This document shows positions 22,544 to 32,324 of a stretch of DNA of 64,000 nucleotides, one piece after another; the stretch's first letter is position 1, and every line of letters begins with the position of its first letter. This DNA comes from Actinoallomurus purpureus (GTDB lineage: Bacteria > Actinomycetota > Actinomycetes > Streptosporangiales > Streptosporangiaceae). The translations under genes and the position numbers were made by a program. The notes beneath the pieces are model-generated. The model saw only the letters and a program-made list of their open reading frames with translations, did no database searches and was not told the DNA's origin. The stretch is from contig NZ_JAMXMY010000030.1 in NCBI RefSeq assembly GCF_024055795.1, positions 45,800-109,799 of the forward strand. The letters run 5' to 3'.

Positions 22544-24379
22544 TCAGCCCTTGGTCCGGATGCTGTCGAGGATCTTCCTGGTGAGGTCGGGCGGCCCGGC
22601 CAGCTTCACGCGGACCCACAGCGCGAACCTCCCGCCGGTGTCCCGCAGCCCGACCTCGTTGATCGTGATCGTGCCGCAGCGCCATGGGGTGATCTGGCCG
22701 CTCAGCGTGCCGTGACGGTACGCCTGGTCCGTACCCTGCGTGCACTTGAGGCGATGCCGGCCCAGGGTCGGCGGCGGCAGGGTGACGTTCATGTCGTGGG
22801 TGAGCCCGGCGAAGACGCCCGGCGTCGCGACGTCGTCCTTGACGAACTGAACGTAGTCGGGGGTGGCGCGCAGGGCGGGTGCCTTCGCGCGGTCCGACAC
22901 GGCGATCGGCCAGGTGGTGTGCTGGGTCTGCAGCTTCCACGTCGGCGGAACCCGGATGCTGAGGCGCCCCGTCGTGTCGGTCACGGTGACGAGGCCGTCC
23001 CCGGGCTTGGAGTGCGACGAAGGGGAGGATCCCGTGAGCTTCCCGATGGCGTAGGCGCCGCCGCCCCCGACGACCAGCACCGCGGCCAGGCCGGCGATGA
23101 CGATCAGCCGCTTGCGGGCCGGCCCGCCGGCCGGCGATCCGTCACCCGTGCCACCGGACCGGTGCGATGCCGGGCGGGCCGTGCCTGCGGCCCCACGGCC
23201 CCCGGCGTCGCGCGGGCCGTGGGGCCGCTCGATCCGCAGGTCGCGGACGGTGTCGTTACCGACCCCCACCGGAGGCGGCGTCTGCATCGTCTGATCGCGG
23301 GGGTTGTCGTACGGCGGCGGCGAGCCGGGATCGTCCACCGGAGGGACCCGGACCGTACGCGCCGACGGTGAGCCGTCGTCCGGGCGGCCCGGCCCCACCG
23401 GACCCGGATCGTCCGGGATCGCCGGGACCCGGAGCGTGCCGCCCGGCGCCTGCCCGTCACCGGGCCGGTCCGTCGGCGCCGCGGCGTACGATGCGCCCGA
23501 GGGCCACCCGCCGCCCGACTCGGAGTCGACCGTCGTCGCCATGTCGCCGGTCTCGGGGACGTCCCGCACGGTCGCGTCGTCGCCCACGGACATCAGCGGG
23601 ACGCTGAGCGCGGCCGCGAACGCCTCGGCGGACGGCCAGCGACGCTCCCGATCGCCTTCCAGGGCCCGCATGACGATCTCGTCGACGGCCGGGGGCAGGC
23701 CGGGCCGCGCCGAGCCGGGCGGGGCCTCCACCGGGGCCGGACCGGGCGGGTCCCCGGTGAGCAGGTGATACGTCAGCGCACCCAGGCCGTACACGTCGGC
23801 GCGGACGTCGAGGCCGCCCCCGAACCGCGCCTGCTCCGGCGACATGTAGCCCGGGGTGCCGACCGGCATGGTGAACGCCCCGGACGCGTGGGCGAGGGCC
23901 TTGGCGAGCCCGAGGTCGGCGATGAGCAGGCGTTCGCCGCCGTCGGTCGTCGACTGGAAGAGGACGTTCGACGGCTTGAGGTCGCGGTGGATCACCCCCA
24001 GCCGGTTGATGACCTCCACGCCGCGGGAGATCTCGATGGCGAGCCGGAGGGCCTCGGAGACCGGAATATCCCGCTCCCGCATGCGGTCGGCGAGCGTCCC
24101 GCGGTCGGCGTAGGACATGACGAAGTACGGCCGGCCGTCCTCGAGTTCGCCGATATCGTGCACCCGCACCAGGCGCTCGGAGTCGGCGCGGCGCAGGATC
24201 CTGGCCTCTTCCAGGAAACGACTGCGCACATCGAGGTCGTCTATGAGCCCCCCGGCCAGCACCTTGACGGCCACGGGGGCATCGAGCAACTCGTCTTGGG
24301 CGAGCCAAACGGAAGCGAAGGCTCCGGACCCAAGAACACGATCGATTCGGTAACGACCGACGGTCGAAGGCATGGACAC
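22544..24379 (-). CDS. Transmembrane serine/threonine kinase
   Basis: The 611-residue protein has a kinase domain (about 8-270) with GSGAFA loop, K39 (VAVKV), HRD at 131-133 and an activation motif DLG at 155-157 in place of DFG, a change tolerated in active kinases. A 130-residue Pro/Gly/Asp-rich linker with repeated TVR words (TVRDVPETG, TVRVPPVDD, TVRDLRIE) may hold phosphorylation sites. A membrane helix (LIVIAGLAAVLVVGGGGAYA) leads to a 160-residue outer domain. It is divergent from an ECF sigma gene with 48 bases between starts, so the two likely share regulation. Confidence 0.92.
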   Translation of the reverse strand: MSMPSTVGRYRIDRVLGSGAFASVWLAQDELLDAPVAVKVLAGGLIDDLDVRSRFLEEARILRRADSERLVRVHDIGELEDGRPYFVMSYADRGTLADRMRERDIPVSEALRLAIEISRGVEVINRLGVIHRDLKPSNVLFQSTTDGGERLLIADLGLAKALAHASGAFTMPVGTPGYMSPEQARFGGGLDVRADVYGLGALTYHLLTGDPPGPAPVEAPPGSARPGLPPAVDEIVMRALEGDRERRWPSAEAFAAALSVPLMSVGDDATVRDVPETGDMATTVDSESGGGWPSGASYAAAPTDRPGDGQAPGGTLRVPAIPDDPGPVGPGRPDDGSPSARTVRVPPVDDPGSPPPYDNPRDQTMQTPPPVGVGNDTVRDLRIERPHGPRDAGGRGAAGTARPASHRSGGTGDGSPAGGPARKRLIVIAGLAAVLVVGGGGAYAIGKLTGSSPSSHSKPGDGLVTVTDTTGRLSIRVPPTWKLQTQHTTWPIAVSDRAKAPALRATPDYVQFVKDDVATPGVFAGLTHDMNVTLPPPTLGRHRLKCTQGTDQAYRHGTLSGQITPWRCGTITINEVGLRDTGGRFALWVRVKLAGPPDLTRKILDSIRTKG

Positions 24380-24427
24380 CCCCGTATCATGCCCAATACG
24401 GGGCGATAGCGAGGGCGAGGCGGAGTC

Positions 24428-24979
24428 ATGGCGTACGACGAGCGGACCGAGGGACTGGCAGAACGGGCCGCCAAAGGTGACACTGCGGCATTGAACGAAC
24501 TACTCCGGGTAATCGAACCGGATGTTCTGCGCCATTGTTCGCGGTTTCTGCCCTGCCGGCAGGACGCCGAGGAGGCGTGCCAGGACGCGTTGATGCAGGT
24601 CGCCCGCAACATCGGCCGGTTCGAGGGCCGTTCGCGGTTCAGCACGTGGCTGCACGTCGTCGTCGCCAACTCCGCGCGCTCGACCTACCGGTCGCTCAAG
24701 CGCCGTTCGGTGGAGCAGGTGGGCGAGTTGCCGCAGCAGCGCCCGGACCCGCACCGTACGAGCGTCATCGCCGGCTCGCGCGTGGACATCCTCGACGCGA
24801 TGGAGGACCTCGAGCGTCGCAAGCCCGACCTGATCGAGGCCCTCGTGCTGCGCGACGTGTCGCAACTGGAGTACAGCGAGATCGCCCAGCAGCTCAACCT
24901 GCCCCTGGGCACGGTGAAGTCCCGGATCCACGAGGCCCGCAAGCAGTTCCGCCAGTCACTCGGCGACGACTACAGCTGA
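24428..24979 (+). CDS. ECF-type RNA polymerase sigma factor
   Basis: The 183-residue protein has sigma region 2 (LRHCSRFLPCRQDAEEACQD, FEGRSRFSTWLHVVVANSAR) and region 4 (LVLRDVSQLEYSEIAQQLNL, then PLGTVKSRIHEARKQFR). No anti-sigma gene lies nearby; the divergent receptor kinase may play the regulatory part, by phosphorylation, as in the ECF43 type (inference). The ATG follows GGCGGAG. The last 10 bases overlap the end of otsA on the other strand. Confidence 0.92.
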   Translation: MAYDERTEGLAERAAKGDTAALNELLRVIEPDVLRHCSRFLPCRQDAEEACQDALMQVARNIGRFEGRSRFSTWLHVVVANSARSTYRSLKRRSVEQVGELPQQRPDPHRTSVIAGSRVDILDAMEDLERRKPDLIEALVLRDVSQLEYSEIAQQLNLPLGTVKSRIHEARKQFRQSLGDDYS

Positions 24980-26400
24980 TCGTCCAGGGCGTCGAGCTGC
25001 GCCCCGAGCCAGCGCTGCGGAGGCAGGGCCGTCGCGGCGGCGGCCAGGCGGGCGCAGCGCTCGGCCCGCTCGTCGCGCGGCATGAGGAGCGCCCGGTTCA
25101 GCGCCTCGGCGGTCTGTGACACGTCGAACGGATTGATCATCAGGGCGTCGTCGTCCATCTCGGCCGCGGCCCCCGCCTCGCGGGACAGCACGAGGGCACA
25201 GCCCTGCTCGGACAGCACCGGCCCCTCCTTGGCGACGAGGTTCATGCCGTCCCGGATCGGGTTGACCAGCAGGACGTCCGCCAGGCCGTACGCCGCCAGT
25301 GAGCGCGGGTAGTCGTCATTGACCTGCAGGATCAGCGGATCCCAGCCGCCGTACCCGAACTCGTCGGAGATCTCGGCAGCGATCCGCTGTACGGCGGCGG
25401 TGTACTCGCGGTACTCCGGCAGGTCGTGACGCGAGGGGTAGGCGAACGCCAGGTGCACCACCCGGCCGTGCCACTCCGGATGCTTGGCGAGCAGCTCACG
25501 GTAGGCGGCGAGCCCCCGCACGATGTTCTTGGACAGCTCGGTGCGGTCGATCCGCACGATCAGCCTGCGGTCGCCCACCTGCTCGCGCAGGGCTCGCTTG
25601 CGGGCCTGCACGTCGGGTTCGGCGGCGCGCGCCCGGAGGGAGACGCCGTCGATGCCGAGGCCGTGCACACCGACCCGGGTGATGCGCCCGCCGTGCGTGA
25701 CCGTCCGCGCGACGGGGTCGACCTTCGCCTGCAGGATGTCGGCGCAGCAGTCGATGAACGCGTCGGCCCAGCGCTCGGCGTGGAAACCCGCGTGATCGGC
25801 GCCGAGAACGCCCTCCAGGACCTCCCGCCCGATGTCGTCCGGCAGCAGCCGGTAGTACTCCGGCGGCGCCCACGGCGTGTGCGAGAAGTGAGCGATCTTC
25901 AGATCGGGGCGGCGTTCGCGCAGCATCCCGGGGGCGAGCGTCAGGTGGTAGTCCTGGATCGCCACCTTCGCGCCCGGCCGCGCGTCCCGGGCGAGCGCGT
26001 CGGCGAAGGCCGCGTTGTACGCCTCGTACGACTGCCAGTCCCGCCGGGACCGCGCGTCGAAGTGCGGGCTGTTCGGGCTGTCGTAGAGCATGTGGTGGAC
26101 GAACCACAGCGTGGAGTTGGCCACGGCGTTGTAGGCGCGGTGGAAGGTGCCGGCCGGAATGTCCAGCATGCGGACGGCGCCGGCGCCATGGGCGTCCAGC
26201 CGGCCGTCCTCCGCGCGGCGCGTCGCGGCGCGGTCGGCGTCCGACAGCGCGGCGCAGATCCACAGGATCTCACCGCCCAGCCCGGCCAGGGCCGAGACGA
26301 GACCTCCGCCGCCGCGCCGCATCGACAGCGTCCCGTCGTCGGCGAGTGCGAACGAGACGGGACCTCGGTTGGACGCGACGAGGACCTGCGAGTCACCCAT
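24970..26400 (-). CDS. otsA: Trehalose-6-phosphate synthase
   Basis: The 476-residue GT20 enzyme makes trehalose-6-phosphate from UDP/GDP-glucose and glucose-6-phosphate. It has the N-terminal VLVASNRGPVSF strand, the RRGGGGLVSALAGL loop, IQDYHLTLAPGMLRERRPDL, HFSHTPWAPPEYYRLLPDD and a C-terminal DALMINPFDVSQTAEALNRA segment. Binding residues for the donor (RIDRTELSKNIVRGLAAYRE) are present. Length is normal. It ends tail-to-tail with the sigma gene, overlapping by 10 bases, and pairs functionally with otsB at 20583. Confidence 0.95.
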   Translation of the reverse strand: MGDSQVLVASNRGPVSFALADDGTLSMRRGGGGLVSALAGLGGEILWICAALSDADRAATRRAEDGRLDAHGAGAVRMLDIPAGTFHRAYNAVANSTLWFVHHMLYDSPNSPHFDARSRRDWQSYEAYNAAFADALARDARPGAKVAIQDYHLTLAPGMLRERRPDLKIAHFSHTPWAPPEYYRLLPDDIGREVLEGVLGADHAGFHAERWADAFIDCCADILQAKVDPVARTVTHGGRITRVGVHGLGIDGVSLRARAAEPDVQARKRALREQVGDRRLIVRIDRTELSKNIVRGLAAYRELLAKHPEWHGRVVHLAFAYPSRHDLPEYREYTAAVQRIAAEISDEFGYGGWDPLILQVNDDYPRSLAAYGLADVLLVNPIRDGMNLVAKEGPVLSEQGCALVLSREAGAAAEMDDDALMINPFDVSQTAEALNRALLMPRDERAERCARLAAAATALPPQRWLGAQLDALDDQL

Positions 26401-26687
26401 GGGGGGAGGGTAACCGGCGGACGGTAATGGCGGTCGAGTAAAGTCGAATGGCGGGGCGCTTCGGTACGGTGTCCCGCAGCGACGTCATCACGGATGGTCA
26501 GGGCATCGCAACCCGCCGGGAAGCCGGTAGCGGCAGTGCCTTACAAGCCTTTCGAACCGGCCGGAACCGGCCGTCGGCAGCGCGTCCGGCGGCGCTCCCC
26601 GGACCGCGATGGTGTCTCGCGACCTGAGACGCGCTTGGCGGGGAACCGGTCAGTCACGTATACAAGTCGTCATACAACTTAATAACG
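26401..26687. other. Divergent promoter region (otsA / riboswitch)
   Basis: No gene is supported. The stretch separates otsA from the riboswitch leader. An AT-richer segment GTATACAAGTCGTCATACAA at about 26658-26677, just before the riboswitch, could hold the promoter of the threonine-synthase-like operon. Confidence 0.4.
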
Positions 26688-26850
26688 CTCATCCAGAGGG
26701 GTGGAGGGACCGGCCCGTTGAAGCCCCGGCAACCCTCCCGGACATGCGGTTCCCAGCGTGCCTCGGCACGCCACAACTCGCAAGACAGCGAGGCCGCCCG
26801 GGACAGGTGCCAACTCCGGCTCGTGACCAAGGTGGCACGGGAAAGATGAG
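26688..26850 (+). ncRNA. SAM riboswitch (S-box, SAM-I class)
   Basis: The conserved S-box signatures are in order: P1 5' strand CTCATC (26688), AGAGGGGTGGAGGGACCGGC, CCGTTGAAGCCCCGGCAACC, then AGGTGCCAACTCC and the closing GAAAGATGAG whose GATGAG pairs with CTCATC. P2, P3 and P4 can be drawn. S-adenosylmethionine should bind and lower expression. The closing strand runs into the GGAGAGAGG ribosome site of the gene at 26868, so control is probably at translation start. I do not see the extra pseudoknot layout of SAM-IV. In this position it controls the threonine-synthase-like gene and the sulfur-carrier gene. Confidence 0.93.
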
Positions 26851-26867
26851 GAGAGAGGCCTCGCTTC

Positions 26868-28112
26868 ATGTCGCAGACCGCCGCCCGAAACCTCGGCCCC
26901 GCGACCGCACTTACCTGTCGTGAGTGCGGTGAATCCTACGATCTGGGTCCTCACTACGCGTGTGAGCTGTGTTTCGGCCCCCTGGAAGTCTCCTACGACC
27001 ACACCGGCGTGACCCGGGAACAGATCGAGTCCGGCCCGCGCAACATCTGGCGCTACCGCGGCCTGCTGCCCGTTCCGACGAATGTCACGGACACGCCCAA
27101 CACCGAGCCCGGCTTCACCCGCCTCGTGCGCGCCGACAACCTCGCCGAGTCCCTGGGGCTTCGGTCGCTGTGGGTCAAGGACGACAGTGGCAACCCGACC
27201 CACTCGTTCAAGGACCGCGTCGTGGCGGTCGCGCTCGCCGCCGCCCGCGAGCTCGGTTTCAAGGTGCTGGCCTGCCCGTCCACCGGCAACCTCGCCAACG
27301 CGGTCGCGGCCGCGGCGGCGCGCGCCGGCATCCGCAGCGCCGTCTTCGTGCCCTCGGACCTCGAACGCCAGAAGATCGTCACCACGGCGGTGTACGGCGG
27401 GACGTTCGTCACCGTCGACGGCAACTACGACGACGTCAACCGGCTGGCGTCCGAGATCGCCGGCGAGCAGGACGACTGGGCGTTCGTCAACGTCAACGTG
27501 CGGCCCTACTACGCCGAGGGTTCCAAGACGATCGGGTACGAGATCGCCGAGCAACTGGGCTGGCGGCTGCCCGAGCAGATCGTCATCCCGATCGCCTCGG
27601 GCTCACAGCTCACGAAGATCGACAAGGCGTTCCAGGAGTTCATCAAGCTGGGCCTCGTCGAAGACCGGCCGTACAAGATCTTCGGTGCGCAGGCGACCGG
27701 TTGCTCGCCCGTCTCGGCCGCGTTCAAGGCCGGTCACGACGTCGTCCAGCCCGTCAAGCCCGACACCATCGCCAAGTCCCTCGCGATCGGCAACCCCGCC
27801 GACGGCCCGTACGTCCTCGACGCCGTGCGCCGCACCGGAGGGGCCATCGAGGACGTCTCCGACGAGGAGATCGTCGACAGCATCGGCCTGCTCGCCCGCA
27901 CGGAGGGCATCTTCGGCGAGACGGCGGGCGGCGTGACGCTGGGGGCGCTCCGCAAGCTGCTGGCGAGCGGCGTGCTGGACCCCGAGGCCGAGACCGTGTT
28001 CATCAACTCCGGCGACGGCCTCAAGACCCTGGACGCGGTGGCCCCGGTCGCCGTGCCGTCCGCGAACATCGCTCCGACCCTCGAGGCATTCCGAAAGGCA
28101 GGTCTGGCGTGA
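26868..28112 (+). CDS. thrC: Threonine-synthase-like PLP enzyme, possible homocysteine synthase
   Basis: The 414-residue fold-type II PLP enzyme has an N-terminal zinc ribbon (CRECGESYDL, CELCFGPLEV), the PLP lysine in NPTHSFKDRVVAVALAA, the phosphate loop PSTGNLANAVAAAAARAG and the C-terminal INSGDGLKT. It is annotated threonine synthase by similarity (O-phosphohomoserine to threonine). Two contexts argue for a second role: a SAM riboswitch leader, and a four-base overlap with a ThiS-like sulfur carrier. Both fit transfer of sulfide to O-phosphohomoserine to give homocysteine. From memory, a Streptomyces enzyme of this kind has been reported; I cannot check it here. Confidence 0.93.
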   Translation: MSQTAARNLGPATALTCRECGESYDLGPHYACELCFGPLEVSYDHTGVTREQIESGPRNIWRYRGLLPVPTNVTDTPNTEPGFTRLVRADNLAESLGLRSLWVKDDSGNPTHSFKDRVVAVALAAARELGFKVLACPSTGNLANAVAAAAARAGIRSAVFVPSDLERQKIVTTAVYGGTFVTVDGNYDDVNRLASEIAGEQDDWAFVNVNVRPYYAEGSKTIGYEIAEQLGWRLPEQIVIPIASGSQLTKIDKAFQEFIKLGLVEDRPYKIFGAQATGCSPVSAAFKAGHDVVQPVKPDTIAKSLAIGNPADGPYVLDAVRRTGGAIEDVSDEEIVDSIGLLARTEGIFGETAGGVTLGALRKLLASGVLDPEAETVFINSGDGLKTLDAVAPVAVPSANIAPTLEAFRKAGLA

Positions 28113-28387
28113 GCTCGATCAGTGTCCGCATCCCGACGATCCTCCGCAGCTACACTGGAGGGGAGGCCGAGGTGAAGGCGACGGGATCGACCGTACGCGA
28201 GGTCGTCGCCGACCTGGACGCCAACTACTCCGGCATCGCCGCCCGCATCCTCGACGACAACGGCAAGATCCGCCGGTTCGTCAACGTGTACGTGGGCGAG
28301 GAGGACGTGCGCTTCGCCGACGGGCTCGACACCCCGACGCCGGACGGCGCCCAGATCTCCATCATCCCGGCCGTCGCCGGCGGCTGA
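28109..28387 (+). CDS. MoaD/ThiS-family sulfur-carrier protein
   Basis: The 92-residue beta-grasp protein begins VSSISVRIPTILRSYTGGEA and ends ISIIPAVAGG, with the C-terminal Gly-Gly required for thiocarboxylate formation. Its GTG start overlaps the TGA of the threonine-synthase-like gene (GTGA), which implies translational coupling and a shared product pathway. As with CysO, a JAMM protease and an adenylating MoeB-type enzyme would be needed; neither is in the window. It should carry sulfide to the partner PLP enzyme. SAM controls it through the shared leader. Confidence 0.9.
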   Translation: MSSISVRIPTILRSYTGGEAEVKATGSTVREVVADLDANYSGIAARILDDNGKIRRFVNVYVGEEDVRFADGLDTPTPDGAQISIIPAVAGG

Positions 28388-28547
28388 ACCCCGGCCCACC
28401 TGGGGTCCACCAATCGGAGCCGGCTGACGGACCGAGCCGCACGGGCCGCCGGACCGGCCCGGGTCGTCCAACGGGCCGGGCCGCGTCACCCACTGCGGCC
28501 GGTCGCCATCGCCGTGCTGCGCGGGGCGGGGCGGCCTCGAAGAGGCT

Positions 28548-28568
28548 GCCGCCCCGTCAGGGGGCGGC
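28548..28568 (+). terminator. Terminator hairpin after sulfur-carrier gene
   Basis: GCCGCCCC and GGGGCGGC pair with a GTCAG loop, 160 bases after the stop. It probably ends the riboswitch-controlled operon. Confidence 0.6.
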
Positions 28569-28615
28569 CCCTCGTGCCGCTCGCGGATGACGCCCAGTGA
28601 TCGGAAACCTTCCCG

Positions 28616-28665
28616 GGATCCCCGGAGATCGACGAGTCAAGGGACTCGTCGATCACCGGGGATCC
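28616..28665. terminator. 50-base near-perfect hairpin
   Basis: Arms of 23 bases (GGATCCCCGG, one A/A mismatch, GATCGACGAGTC and its complement) enclose a four-base AAGG loop. No U tract follows. It is much longer than a normal terminator and could be a processing signal or protein-binding site upstream of the cold-shock gene. Confidence 0.7.
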
Positions 28666-28978
28666 TGCGTTGGACCGCCGATATGTCCGAGGCGGGCGCT
28701 CCGGATCCACTCTCCTGCATGGCCATTCCATCCCCCATGTACGGATTTATCGGCATAGGCGGTTAGTTCCGCCTGCGGGATCCCTCTTTTTGACCAGGAT
28801 CGGCCGTCCGCACTTCTCGGGTAAAGGCTGTTCCACGGATGGTAGCCGTGTGTAGGGTCGGCGATGGCCGCCGCAGCCGAGTCGGCGGGCGATCGACGGG
28901 TTCCGCAGTGGTCCGCGGGCTCGGTTCAGTGACCGTGGCCAATGGTCGCGGGAATTGCCCTGGTGGGAGTTGTTGGGA

Positions 28979-29188
28979 ATGGCGCAAGGCACCGTCAAAT
29001 GGTTCAACGCGGACAAAGGCTACGGCTTCATCGCGGTCGACGGTGGCAGGGATGTGTTCGTGCACTACTCGGCCATCGTCGCGGATGGCTACCGCAGTCT
29101 CGAGCAGGGGCAGCGGGTCGAGTTCGAGATCACGCAGAGCGATCGCGGTCCGCAGGCGGATGCGGTTCGGGCGCTCTCAGTCCCATAG
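28979..29188 (+). CDS. Cold-shock domain protein
   Basis: The 69-residue single CSD protein starts [20 protein letters not shown], with RNP1 (KGYGFI) and RNP2 (DVFVHYSAI). It binds single-stranded nucleic acid and acts as an RNA chaperone or regulator. I use the inner ATG at 28979 with GGGAG upstream, because the usual CSD start is here. The long leader (about 300 bases) is typical of csp genes. Its place between the sulfur-carrier gene and groEL is the conserved Streptomyces-like order. Confidence 0.95.
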   Translation: MAQGTVKWFNADKGYGFIAVDGGRDVFVHYSAIVADGYRSLEQGQRVEFEITQSDRGPQADAVRALSVP

Positions 29189-29193
29189 CCCGA

Positions 29194-29227
29194 CCGGAGG
29201 CCCGGCGCTTCGGCGCCGGGCCTCCGG
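29194..29227 (+). terminator. Strong terminator after the cold-shock gene
   Basis: CCGGAGGCCCGGCGC and its complement form a perfect 15-bp stem with a TTCG tetraloop, six bases after the stop. Confidence 0.85.
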
Positions 29228-29577
29228 CCGTCCAGTGCCTCCTCCCGCGTCGCCCCGCCGTCCGGTGCCTCGCGGGTCGCCCCGCCGTCCGGCCCCTGGC
29301 CGTCCCGCTGTCCGGTGGGTAACCCGGCCGGCCGTCCGGTGCCTCTCTGGCTGCCGGCGTGCCTGTCCGGTGAGCGAGCGAAGCTGTTCAGTCCCCCGAG
29401 CGCGCCTGCCCGGTTTGCGAGGGCGCCTCTTCGGCCGGTCGATGCGTCGGTCCGCTCGCGCCCGCGAACCGCACGTCGAAGGGGTCGGGGCCCTGGCGGG
29501 GACCTGCTGTTATGGCGGCCGGAGAGTGGTGCGAGGGTGAGATGGGGAGATGTTCACCCTGGTGAGGGTGGACCCCG
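29228..29577. other. 350-base gap with GC-rich degenerate repeats
   Basis: No gene is supported. The word CCGTCCGGTGCCTC and variants occur four times between 29228 and 29350, part of a 28-base unit starting CGCCCCGCCGTCCGG that is repeated in tandem. The groEL promoter must lie between here and the CIRCE sites. Confidence 0.5.
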
Positions 29578-29604
29578 CTTGCACTCTCCGGGGCAGAGTG
29601 CTAA
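29578..29604. promoter_or_regulatory. CIRCE element 1 (HrcA operator, imperfect)
   Basis: CTTGCACTC, nine-base spacer and GAGTGCTAA match the CIRCE consensus (TTAGCACTC-N9-GAGTGCTAA) with two changes in the left arm. HrcA should bind it to repress groEL until heat stress. Confidence 0.8.
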
Positions 29605-29612
29605 ACAAGCGG

Positions 29613-29639
29613 TTGGCACTCTAGTATTGAGAGTGCCAA
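29613..29639. promoter_or_regulatory. CIRCE element 2 (HrcA operator)
   Basis: TTGGCACTC, spacer TAGTATTGA and GAGTGCCAA form a perfect inverted repeat with CIRCE spacing. It lies 125 bases upstream of the groEL start, so both elements probably flank the promoter. Confidence 0.92.
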
Positions 29640-29697
29640 CGAAGTGATCGAGGCGATGAGGCCTCGTGTCCGGCGACGGAATGGAAGTCGTCGGTGA

Positions 29698-31395
<1,698 letters not shown>

Positions 31396-31409
31396 GTCCA
31401 CTCGCTTGA

Positions 31410-31437
31410 GGGGCGGTCCTGCTGGGACCGCCCCTTT
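31410..31437 (+). terminator. groEL terminator
   Basis: GGGGCGGTCC and GGACCGCCCC form a perfect 10-bp stem, loop TGCTG, followed by TTT. It is 14 bases after the groEL stop. Confidence 0.9.
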
Positions 31438-31639
31438 CGCATGCCCGCCCAACCCTGTTCAGACCCCATCGGCGGAGAACCGCCACCTCGCACGCATCGC
31501 TCCTTTACCGAACGCGGCGGCGTCGACGGCTTCCTGCTCGCCTCCGGCGACGACCGCGCCGAGACCCTCTTCACAGACCTGAACCAGAACCTGACCGGTG
31601 ACGGGCCGGACGCTGCTCGGCCGTTCCGGTGAACGGCGG

Positions 31640-32308
31640 TCAGCGTTTCAGGAGTCTGCTCTCGAATCCGGCGTTCACGAGCCGGTGGTAGGCAGCGGTC
31701 ACCTGGTCGGGGAGGTGCTGGGTGATGGCGAAGCCGAGTTTGGGATATTCGATGACGCGCTGGAGGTCGCCGAGGAGCATGTCGATAACCAGGCGCTCGT
31801 CACTGATGGACTTGACGTAGTCGTCGAAGCTCAACGGCTCGGACGCGCAGACGGGTTCGATCTCGGGCCAGAACTTGCGGCAGGTCGCGTACGCCCGCCG
31901 TTCCATGTACGGCTTGCTGATCAACAGCACCGAGGAGGTCTCGACACCCGCCTGCTGGAGTGCTTGGCGGGACAAGGTGATGTTGTCGCCGGTGTTCTTC
32001 GCGCACGGTTCGATCATGATCGCGGACCGAGGTACGCCCAGGGTCATGGCGTGTTCGGCGTAGTGGACGGCTTCGCCGCGCGGGAAGCGCTTGGCAGTGG
32101 TGGGGCTGTTGGCGCCGCTGAACACCAGCACCGGGAACAGGCCGACGCGGTAGAGCTCCGCGGCGAAGGTCGCCACGCCCAAGTCATGGCTGCCCAGGCC
32201 TATCGCCGCCGAACACGGCCGGAGCCGGTGATGCATCTGATGGTATTCCCAGATGAGCTCGGCGTCGGCGCGCTGGGTATCGGTGACGGCGATTCGCGCG
32301 TCGGTCAC
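31640..32308 (-). CDS. YdcF/DUF218-type protein
   Basis: From the GTG at 32308, with an AAAGGGAGA site, the protein has 222 residues. It has the DUF218 pattern: AAIGLGSHDLGVATFAAELY, PVLVFSGANSPTT, MIEPCAKNTGDNITLSRQAL and SVLLISKPYMERRAYATCRK. The family (YdcF, SanA) binds SAM or acts in envelope functions; biochemical role is uncertain. It has no membrane anchor here, so it is cytosolic. It lies 16 bases after the XRE-TPR gene and is probably its operon partner. It is the last minus-strand gene of the accessory cassette. Confidence 0.85.
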   Translation of the reverse strand: MTDARIAVTDTQRADAELIWEYHQMHHRLRPCSAAIGLGSHDLGVATFAAELYRVGLFPVLVFSGANSPTTAKRFPRGEAVHYAEHAMTLGVPRSAIMIEPCAKNTGDNITLSRQALQQAGVETSSVLLISKPYMERRAYATCRKFWPEIEPVCASEPLSFDDYVKSISDERLVIDMLLGDLQRVIEYPKLGFAITQHLPDQVTAAYHRLVNAGFESRLLKR

Positions 32309-32324
32309 GAAATCTCCCTTTCGG

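Noticed and set aside
26688..26850. SAM-IV riboswitch
   Set aside because: The order of conserved words fits S-box (SAM-I), with AGGTGCCAA and GAAAGATGAG at the 3' side. SAM-IV has a different scaffold.
31438..31639. Small plus-strand gene after groEL (63 residues)
   Set aside because: No ribosome site, no known motif, and overlaps the end of the YdcF region; treated as cassette edge.
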